This document shows positions 56,562 through 64,000 of a stretch of 64,000 nucleotides of DNA, one piece after another. Position numbers and translations under genes: made by a program. Under the pieces are notes generated by a model. It saw only the letters and a program-made list of their open reading frames with translations, did no database searches and was not told the DNA's origin. The first letter of the stretch is position 1, and each line of letters begins with the position of its first letter. This stretch comes from Lolium rigidum (taxonomy: Eukaryota; Streptophyta; Magnoliopsida; Poales; Poaceae), in contig NC_061510.1 of the NCBI RefSeq assembly GCF_022539505.1, forward strand, positions 37,535,047-37,599,046. The letters are read 5' to 3'.

Positions 56562-59500
56562 AATGGTTATCGAGATGAGTGAAAGCATCGTGATGAGATA
56601 TCTGAAACACGCGATCATCGACATGTATGAAAATAACCGCACGGAGGTATTGTGTCCGTGCTCGGAGATGCAAACGAGGGAAATGGTTTGACCCGTATTC
56701 AGGCAAATTGCAGGGGCACCTGCTCACTAATGGTTTCATGCATGGACACACTCAATGGATGAGTGATGATGGCGCGGAGGTCAATGGGGCGACGGCGGCA
56801 GTTGGTAAAAATGGCCAGCAAGAAGGAGGGCATCATGATACTGATGACGATGAAGAGTTTGTCGCACATGACGATAACCTTGACGACGACAATAACCTTG
56901 ACGACGACAATAACCTTGACGACGACGAAGAGGTGCCGCTAGCTTCGGTCGTGCGGGACCCTCATCTTCAAGATCTGCTTCTCGAAAAGACGAAAGGCGC
57001 CAAGCGGAAATCAAAGCTTGAGCAACTCGAGATAGACTCGAATACTCCGTTGTACGACTCGGGTCGCGGGTTGGGGGAGTCTCGCTTGAGAGTAGCTCTC
57101 GATGTGCTGCGAGATGAAGGCGAAACACGGATGGACGGACACAAGCGTCGACGACATCCCGGAATACGTGAAATATCTCCTTCCTGCCGGGAACACGTGT
57201 CCCGGTAGTCTAGCCGAGGCCAAGAGAATCACGTGCCCTCTCGACTTACCCCACGAAAAGTATCACGCCTGCATCAACGATCGTATCATGTATCGCAAGG
57301 AGCACATGGACAAGACCAAATGTCCTGTGTGTGAAGCTGAACGGTACAAGAAAGGGAAGAAGAAAGCTCCTCGGAAAGTTGTGTGGTACTTCCCGCTCGC
57401 CCCCGGCTTCAACGGTTCTACGCGGACCGCAAGGAAGCAAAGCTCATGCGGCGGCACGCGGAAAGAAAGGAGGCGGTGTTGAATGATAAAGAGCGGATTG
57501 AGCACCCGGTCTTTGACGCACCCTTCGGATGCAAGCCGGTGGAAAGCATTAGACAATGAATTCGGAAGTTTTGGGGCAGATCCCGAAACATCAGGTTGGG
57601 TGCGAGCACGGACGGATTCAATCCGTTCGGAAACCGGAGCAGCACACATAGCACATGGCCCGTGTTTGTATGGATCTACAACCTCCCGCCCTGGCTGTGC
57701 ATGAAGAGGAAGTACATACAGATGAGTATGCTAATTCAAGGGCCGACACAGCCAGGAAACGATATCAACATGTATCTCGAACTATTAAAGGAGGAGCTTG
57801 AAACGTTGTGGGCGGAGGAAGGGGCAGATACATGGGATGCCGTCGCGGAAGAATATTTCCCTTTGAGAGCCGCGTTGATCACGACGGTGCAGGACTACCT
57901 CGGATACGGTTACATTTCGTGCCAGGTGTGCCATGGACACAAGGCATGTGTCGGGTGCATGGAAGAGACGATGTTTTTGCAGCTTGGTAAGGATGGCTCT
58001 TCGAAAACAGTTTACATGGGGCATCGAAGGTGGCTACGAAAACCGACCCGTGGAGAAAGCGTGGAGATCTGTTCGATGGTACAAATGAACCCGAGGACCT
58101 CCACGTAAGAAGAGCGGCGAAGAGATCGATACATTACTGAAAGGTTGGAAGGAGTGCCCTGCGCCGGGAAAGATTCGTCAAAAGCCTGGAGAGAAGAAGA
58201 AGAAAAAGGAAACGACGCCGCTCATTGGTGTATGGAAAAGGAGGTCCGTGTTTTGGGACTTGCCGTCTTGGAAAATTCTCGATACACCTCACTGCCTTGA
58301 TGTCATGCATATTACAAAGAACGTGTGCGAGAGCTTGCTTGGCACTCTTCTCAACATGCTTGGACCGGACCAAAGATGGGCCGAAAGCAAGACGAGGACT
58401 TGAAAGTTTTGGGCATCGGGGAAGAGCTTCGGATCCCGCCGGCCCAAGAGGGACGATCGGAGGAGGAGGCGGACGGCGGTCGGAAGCGCAAAAGGATTAA
58501 GCAGCCGGAATATTACTGTCCCCCTCTGCTTCACTTTTAGTCCGGCCGAGGTCGATCAATTTTTCAATTGCCTTGTAGGAGTCAGAGTGCCCTTCGGTTA
58601 CTCCGGGCTAATAAGCAGATACCCGGACCCCAAGAAACGAAACTTCAGCGGCATGAAGTCTCATGACTGTCACGTGATGATGACGCAGATTCTTCCGGTT
58701 GCAATCCGAGGTATAATGGATGACCATGTCCGTGCAACGCTGATCTGGGCTCGTAACTTCTTCGACGTCATAACTCGGAAGTCGATAAGCGTGAAGAAAC
58801 TCGCAAGGCTCCGAGGAAGAGATCGTGGTGATCCTATGTGAGATGGAGATGTACTTCCCGCTGCATTCTTTGACGTGATGGTCCATCCGTTGGTCCATAT
58901 CATGGATGATATCGTCGGTCTAGGGCCGGCATTCTTACACAACATGATGCCGTTTGAAAGAATGAATGGGGTCATTAAAGGATACGTTCGTAACGAGGTC
59001 ACATCCGGATGGAAGCATCGTACGGGGCTGGCTCACCGAAGAGTGCATCTCTTTACGCACGAATTATCTAGACATCGAGGACCCTGTTGGTTTGCCTCAA
59101 AACAAGTACCTCCGTAGGTTCGAGGGAGTAGGCCACAAAAATGGAAGGAAGGAACTGCACGTGCACATGTCCGGTCGGAGTTCCGACTTTGACGAGGCCA
59201 ACTTAGTAGCGCTACAACACATTGACTTGATCGATCCTTGGTTGAAAGAGAACAAAACCATGATAGAGAACAGTGGCAAGCCGATGATGACGGAAGCGAA
59301 ATATACGAGAGAGCACAACTCCTCTTTCGCGCGCTGGTTCAAAGACCACATTGATGCTAATCCCCCACCAATGGATTCGACAAGGATAAACTAGTATTGG
59401 CCTTGTCACATGGCCCCGCGCCCAACATCATGACTTACCAAGCGTACGATATCAACGGGTACACATTCTACACGGAAGAAAAAGACAAGAACGAGTGTTT

Positions 59501-60053
59501 ACCGAACTCGGGGGTAACGATGGATTCTGGACGGGTGACGTAAAGACTAGATACTACGGAAGAATCGAGGAAATGCAGGAGCTTAGCTACGCTGGGGAGA
59601 AAGTGCCGATGTTCCGTATCGGATGGGCTAAGAGCGTCGAGAAAAGAAGACCGATATTTCACCACCATGTTTCTACCGAAGCCAACAAATCAAAGTCCAC
59701 GAACGCCACCGCGTGGAATGAGCCATGGGTGCGGCGAGAACACGTGCACCAATGCTTCTTCATAACCGACCCATCCGAGGCCTAGCCGTGTTATCGTGAG
59801 GAGAGGCAAGAGGACCATCGTCGGAATGGATGGAGTCGCCAACGAGGAAGACTTCGAAGGACAAGTCGGAGACCCAATGATGGAAGAATCCGAGGATGAA
59901 GACACAACATACACCACAAGAAGAAGCGAGGACCACGCTACCGAGGTCGGGTCGACCCTTCAAAGAAGAAGTCACGACACGGGGCTAAATTATTCAACGA
60001 CAAGCAAGAAAAGCAAGAAGAAAGCGAAACACTCTTCTCAATCGATGATGTAA
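56562..60053 (+). pseudogene. TNP2-type CACTA transposase (TNPD-like), frameshifted
   Basis: Domains in order over about 3.5 kb: an N-terminal transposase-associated zinc-finger region (GKWFDPYSGKLQGHLLTNGF, about 56,670-56,740); an acidic repeat; the Transposase_21 core (ITCPLDLPHEKYHACINDRI; KCPVCEAERYKKGKKK; GYISCQVCHGHKACVGCMEE; DVMHITKNVCESLL read at about 58,300); a DUF4218-like part (MVHPLVHIMDDIVGLGPAFL, FERMNGVIKGYVRN, 58,875-58,995); a DUF4216-like part (about 59,500-59,785); and a Lys/Ser-rich C-terminus ending at 60,053. At least six frame changes interrupt it, several at CAG-like sites (for example 57,110-57,113). It would cut and join the element ends. The exact start is uncertain. 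Confidence 0.85.
56873..56927 (+). repeat. 18-bp minisatellite encoding an Asp/Asn-rich repeat
   Basis: Three tandem copies of AATAACCTTGACGACGAC, read in frame as NNLDDD repeats within the acidic segment of the TNP2-type protein. Confidence 0.9.
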
Positions 60054-60184
60054 AAATTTATTTGCAATCTATAACTCATATTTTGTGTAATTCATAACTA
60101 CTCATATGGTCATGGCCAATATTTTATGTATGACTAATTAATATTGTGTTGGTCAATATTTTGTGTATGTATATATAACTCATA

Positions 60185-60602
60185 TTTTTTTGTAATGCCT
60201 AATTAACTCATATTGCTTTGTTATTATCTTGAAAAGAGAAGGCAAAAAATACTATAGGATTTGTGGGAAAATAAAATAAACATAAAAGAAAGTGAAAAGA
60301 AATAAAGAAAAGAAGAAAAATAAAATAAAATAGAAAAAGGAAATGTTTTAGAAAAGGAAAAAAATAGTATAGGATTTGTGTTGGTCAATATTTTATGCAT
60401 GCATGTATATATAACTCATATCTTCATGTTTTTACATAACTCATGCATATTGCTTTGTTATTATCTTAAAAAGATAAGAACATAAATATAATGCATAACT
60501 CATTTTTTGTATATGATTTGGGAGGAAAGAAAATAAACATAAAATAAAGTGAAAACAAATAAAGAAATGAAGAAAAAGTAAAAGTAAAATAGAAAAGGAA
60601 AT
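60185..60602 (+). repeat. Direct repeat downstream of the TNP2-type gene
   Basis: Two A-rich units, about 60,185-60,345 and 60,430-60,602, share ATTGCTTTGTTATTATCTT and AATAAACATAAAA followed by AAGAAATAAAG-type sequence. They lie in the 3' flank of the transposase gene, with no coding content. Confidence 0.7.
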
Positions 60603-60622
60603 GGGCAGCCAGGGGTTGAGGG

Positions 60623-60760
60623 CTAAGTGCCGGGTATGGCGGGACCCATGTTATTGCCGGCGCACCACCTGTTTGGTTCGCCGGGGTACGGTTGTCCCCG
60701 GCGAACCAAACAGGGAGGTGCGCCGGCAATAACATGGGTCCGGCTATGCCCGGCACTTAG
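60623..60760. repeat. Near-perfect 64-bp inverted repeat between the two CACTA genes
   Basis: Arms 60,623-60,686 and 60,696-60,760, loop of 9 bp, about 90% or better pairing. The outer ends are CTAAGTGCCGGG / CCCGGCACTTAG. Each arm contains TTATTGCCGGCGCACC, the same motif as the terminal palindrome at 55,767-55,881, and CTGTTTGGTTCGCCGGGG. It sits immediately before the GC-rich leader of the second gene. Confidence 0.9.
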
Positions 60761-62958
60761 CCGCACCGCGCGACACTTCTCCCTCCCCATTCCCCAATCG
60801 AGACGAACCCTAACCGCGCCCCTTGTTCTTCTCCGCTCGCCGCCACCGTCGATCTCGAGCACCGCCGTCCTCACAATCTCCCTCCACCAACATCCCCTCC
60901 ACTAGCCCCCACCGCCCCATACACGCCGCCGCGTGGAAGCCACGGACCAAGAGGACCCGTACGTTGTCGCCGCCGTTGGAGACGGGGACGTCGGCACCAC
61001 GGCCGTTGGAGTAGGGGACATCGGCGGCTGCCGCCGTTGGAGTAGGGGACGTCAGCACCGTGAGGTTTGGTTCCCTCTCCCCTTCCCTCTTCCCTTCCCT
61101 CTCCCCCTCCCCCTGCCCTCTTTGGTTCTCCTCCAACAAAGAAATTTTGTTCAACGAAATCCTCCAATAGTTCTCTGCTCGTGTGATTACATTTAGCATC
61201 AGTTTCTAGTTCTTGTAGTAATGAAATTGAAACACAATGCAATAGGGTTTGAAACTAATTTTTTCTAGTTCTTGTTGGTTTGCGGTTCCGGAACATTATT
61301 AGTTCTTGTAATTTGTGGGTCTTGATGCTTGAAAATTGCATAGGTACTACGGATGCTAAGTGTGTTAGACTGATGTTATTTGCAGCATTTTGATAAAACA
61401 TGAAATTCAAATGATTGGGCCAATTATCCCAAACCTGCAGTGAGTTATAATGGTGTTTGTAGGTTGCATTTTGTACTGTTTAAACTGAATGATGTGTTTG
61501 AGTAACTGAAATTCAAAGGCATGCTTGATTTATATTTTGCAATTTGCTACGAACATTTCTTGCACTTACGATCAAACTGGCCCTTTTATATCTCCGAATT
61601 GCTCCCTATCACTTTGGTTATATGATTTTGTAGTCTGTTCAATGCAAATGAAAATGTAGTAATTTTTAAATGAACCATATAGCAAGATGTTGGCTGCCTG
61701 AAATTCTATAAATGTAGTGCCTTCTATGACAATGCTCTCTGGTTCATTTAAATTCTATAAATTCTCTAGATGTTGGCTGGTTGATATAGCAATAATGCTC
61801 TCTGGTTCATTTAAAAAATGATGAAATGAACACTTTAAGGTTCAATTCATTCTGTGTTTCATTTAAAACAAAATAAAAATGATGTACATGGTTCTCTGGT
61901 TCATGCTTATTCTACTGGAATCAAGTTGAAAATGAACTTTATATATGTTGGTTTAGTTGGTTTAGATGAAATGCAAATGAAATGCTGATGCAAGTTGAAA
62001 ATGCTCAATTGTTTAGTTCAAAATGCTCATGCATGCTCACTGGTTGTAAATTAATTTGGTTCAAAATGAAAATGCATCATTACCTACTGCCAAAAAAAGA
62101 AAATGAAATAGAGGTTTGGCTCAAAATTGATTTTACTTGCAGTAGCTAAAATTCTGGTTCAATTCATTCTTTTAAATTCATTCTCTGGTTCAATTCATTT
62201 ATGCTTGTTTGATAATTTGAGATATGGTGGTATGGTGGTTCAATTCATTCTCTGGACAAAAGAAAATGCCATTGCAGAGAAAATGGTCCCCTTAACCAGA
62301 GAAAATGGTCCATGCTATTGTAAAATACATGTTATTCTCAACATTTATATGTTCCCTTAACCGAGAGAAAATGCTCTCGCCATTTATATGTTGTATGAAA
62401 TTTTGTATGTCGACATTTCCATTTTTATTTTAGTGTTTGGGAAATCTGTCTTATGATAGTAGGCGATGCTGTTTGCTTATTCTCGTATCATTCATATCTT
62501 ATGTTGCACTGAGCACTAAGCAGAGTTTGAAGTAGCACTGCTTATTAGTAGGTTTAGTTGATAAAGTGGTTCTTCAGTTAAATGCCTACTGCCAAGAATT
62601 GGTTGATATATAAAATTCACTATGAAACTTCTCTGGTTTTAAATGGAGGTTGTCAAGTGTTATTTTTATGCTGATGTAAAATGCCACTGTAATGTATATG
62701 CTAAAAAGCTAGCTACTGTAATTTATGTGGTGATGGTTATGGTGATGGCATGGTTATGGAGATGGTTATGGTTATGGTTATGGCATTTATATGTTTGCAT
62801 TTCTGTTACGGGGATTGAGTTGCTATTGAGTGCCGGAATGTCGATTCATTTCCGTTCCGGCAATTCTAGCACTCGGCATGACCAATTTTTAGCAAAGGTC
62901 ATGCCGAATTTTTCCGTGAATTCTAACTCTTTTTCATCTTCTATTAGTGCAAGCCACC
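60761..62958 (+). other. Promoter, leader and probable large 5' intron of the second CACTA gene
   Basis: 60,761-61,070 is C-rich and leader-like. From about 61,140 to 62,800 the sequence is A/T-rich with no coding frame, includes repeated GCTCTCTGGTTCATTTAAA (about 61,733 and 61,796) and a TTATGG microsatellite (about 62,750-62,785), and fits an intron ending before 62,950. Long frames in the GC-rich start are Pro/Arg-rich noise. Confidence 0.45.
62818..62928 (+). repeat. Leader block 2, ahead of the second CACTA gene
   Basis: GGAATGTCGATTCATTTCCG...TTCCGGCA...AGGTCATGCCGAATTTTTCC, alignable with 56,398-56,512. It ends 30 bp before the ATG at 62,959. Confidence 0.7.
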
Positions 62959-64000
62959 ATGTCGTCTCAAGAAGAGTTAGAGGAGCACTACAATAGGCAC
63001 TTCTTTAGGACGGAGGAGGATGCCGAGGCCGCCGGTGTTGGCGGCGACGAGGACCATGAGATGGAGGATGCCGGCCGGGGGTAGTGCTCGACGAGCCGAG
63101 CGGCAACGAGGCAAGCGCCGCCGCCGGGGGTAGTACCTACGAGCCTAGCGGCGATGAGGCAACCGGCGCCGCCGGGGGTGGCGGCGAGACAAGCGGCGAC
63201 GATCCTAGCGGCGCCGCCGGGAGTAGTGGCACCGGGACAAGTGGAGCCAAGAGGCCGCGGAAGGCAAGGCGCCAAAACACGGTCGGCACCGGCAGAGACA
63301 CAGTCACGAGAGGTGGACCCCGCCGAGTGGTTTGCCGGTGCAGCCTAAGGATGTTGCCAAGGGGTACGGCAACCAACTGGCATGTATCCTCCGAGAGGTC
63401 GTCAATCTCAACGAGACGGACCTCCGAGCTGAGAGCAAAGCGCCTTTGCGAGCCCGGCTCATTGCGAGGTTGCACGCACGATACAAGTTCCTAGGCGACT
63501 ACGCCTCCAGTCATCAAACCAACAACATTGTGAACTCACAAGCCCTCCTGAAGTTCACCAAACACCTCAGCAGCTATAAGTACATGGTGCGGAAGCTGAT
63601 TGCAGAGGGCAAAGGTTTCGAAGAGGTCCACTCCGCCTTTCCGCATGTCACCCGGGCGGACTTTGATGCTTTTGTGGCCAATGAAGAGCTACAAGCAACC
63701 AAGAATCGCAAGTTGTGGGGGAAGGAAATGCGGGAGCTTAACATCGGCAACCACAACCTTGGGAGCCGTGGGTACGAGGGAAAGGAGCCCTATTGGGCGA
63801 AGGAGGACGAGGCGTATGTAAATGCCGGCATTGAGAACCCCTGGCTCAAGTACAAGGACCCGCTTGAAAGAAGATTCATCGGGTCCCGGTACCATAAGAA
63901 GAAACTAACCGGGGAACTTGTCACGGACCCGAAGGTCGTAACCGAGCATAATTTGGTTCACGAACGACCGGAAGGTCACGGAGTTGGAGAAAAAACTGGT
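62959..64000 (+). pseudogene. Second CACTA gene, Transposase_24-like (TNPA position), partial
   Basis: ATG at 62,959 in a good context (GCCACCATGT) opens MSSQEELEEHYNRHFFRTEE. The frame stops near 63,083 and resumes in another frame with a Gly/Ala/Ser-rich segment built of EPSGDEAxGAAGG-like repeats (63,090-63,240) and a basic KRPRKARRQ motif. A further frame change near 63,300 leads to an open frame from 63,299 to the window end: GLPVQPKDVAKGYGNQLACI, RYKFLGDYASSHQTNNIVNS, RKLIAEGKGFEEVHSAFPHV, SRYHKKKLTGELV. This resembles the Ptta/En/Spm plant transposase family (Transposase_24) carried by CACTA elements. It probably corresponds to the TNPA-type DNA-binding partner. The 3' end lies outside the window. 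Confidence 0.75.

Larger units (their letters stand above)
55584..64000 (+). mobile_element. CACTA (En/Spm) transposon, right end outside window
   Basis: Begins CACTACTAGGGAAAAGCC at 55,584, the classic CACTA tip, with possible 3-bp duplication AGT (55,581-55,583). The first 350 bp hold ten or more copies of GCCGGCGCACC in both orientations, the subterminal repeats bound by the element's own protein in this superfamily. Two genes follow on the plus strand: a TNP2-type transposase gene (to 60,053) and a second gene with Transposase_24-like coding sequence running off the window. At more than 8.4 kb it is of autonomous size, but its first gene is broken as given. Confidence 0.92.

Overview
This is a window of plant nuclear DNA, almost certainly from a large-genome pooid grass (Triticeae or Poeae type). 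The evidence is dense nesting of grass-type LTR retrotransposons (Tekay-type chromovirus, Athila-like elements with tRNA-Asp primer sites, Tat/RIRE2-like elements carrying a spliced antisense gene, Copia), a CACTA transposon, a LINE, small TIR elements, and two intact genes with GC-rich 5' ends. I see no tRNA, rRNA or CRISPR features. A run of exactly 100 N (45,679-45,778) marks a scaffold gap of unknown true size.

Left block, 1-20,683 (all elements read on the minus strand). A Ty3/gypsy chromovirus (Tekay type) has a complete 4,068-bp LTR at 8,973-13,040 and a window-truncated partner at 1-3,084. Between them lie a primer site, an extra leader ORF, gag, protease, RT/RNase H and an integrase with chromodomain; the frames are broken repeatedly. 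It sits in an Athila-like element (13,041-19,185) that has gag, protease and a 3' ATHILA-type ORF but no pol. That element in turn sits in a Copia element (19,186-20,683).

Genic island, about 21,600-34,150. A 935-bp Harbinger/Tourist-like element precedes a 14-exon gene for a 580-residue macro-domain plus CRAL-TRIO (GDAP2-like) protein (23,057-28,045). A second Harbinger-like element follows at 28,477-29,580. An intronless PHT1 phosphate transporter lies at 32,386-33,969, with two P1BS (PHR-binding) matches and a TATA box upstream. Both genes have clean frames, unlike the surrounding transposons.

Right block, 34,150-64,000. Decayed Tat-like antisense-ORF elements (about 36,100-36,435; about 38,100-41,940; 41,941-gap) and a plus-strand LTR piece related to the first chromovirus come first. 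After the gap is a four-level nest: X' LTR in an Athila-like element (B), in an X-family element, in another Tat-like gene copy. Next is a 5'-interrupted LINE (54,189-55,583), split by a CACTA transposon starting at 55,584 and running off the window. The CACTA carries a broken TNP2-type transposase gene and a second Transposase_24-like gene. Each is preceded by a GCCGGCGCACC palindrome and a related leader block.

Two observations stand out. Between transposon copies, differences and frame breaks concentrate at CAG/CTG sites (CAG against CGAG or CGA), which looks like a methylation-linked sequence-calling artefact. And the CACTA repeats one palindrome-plus-leader module in front of both of its genes. 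I found no clearly new biological system; most of the window is recognisable plant mobile DNA.
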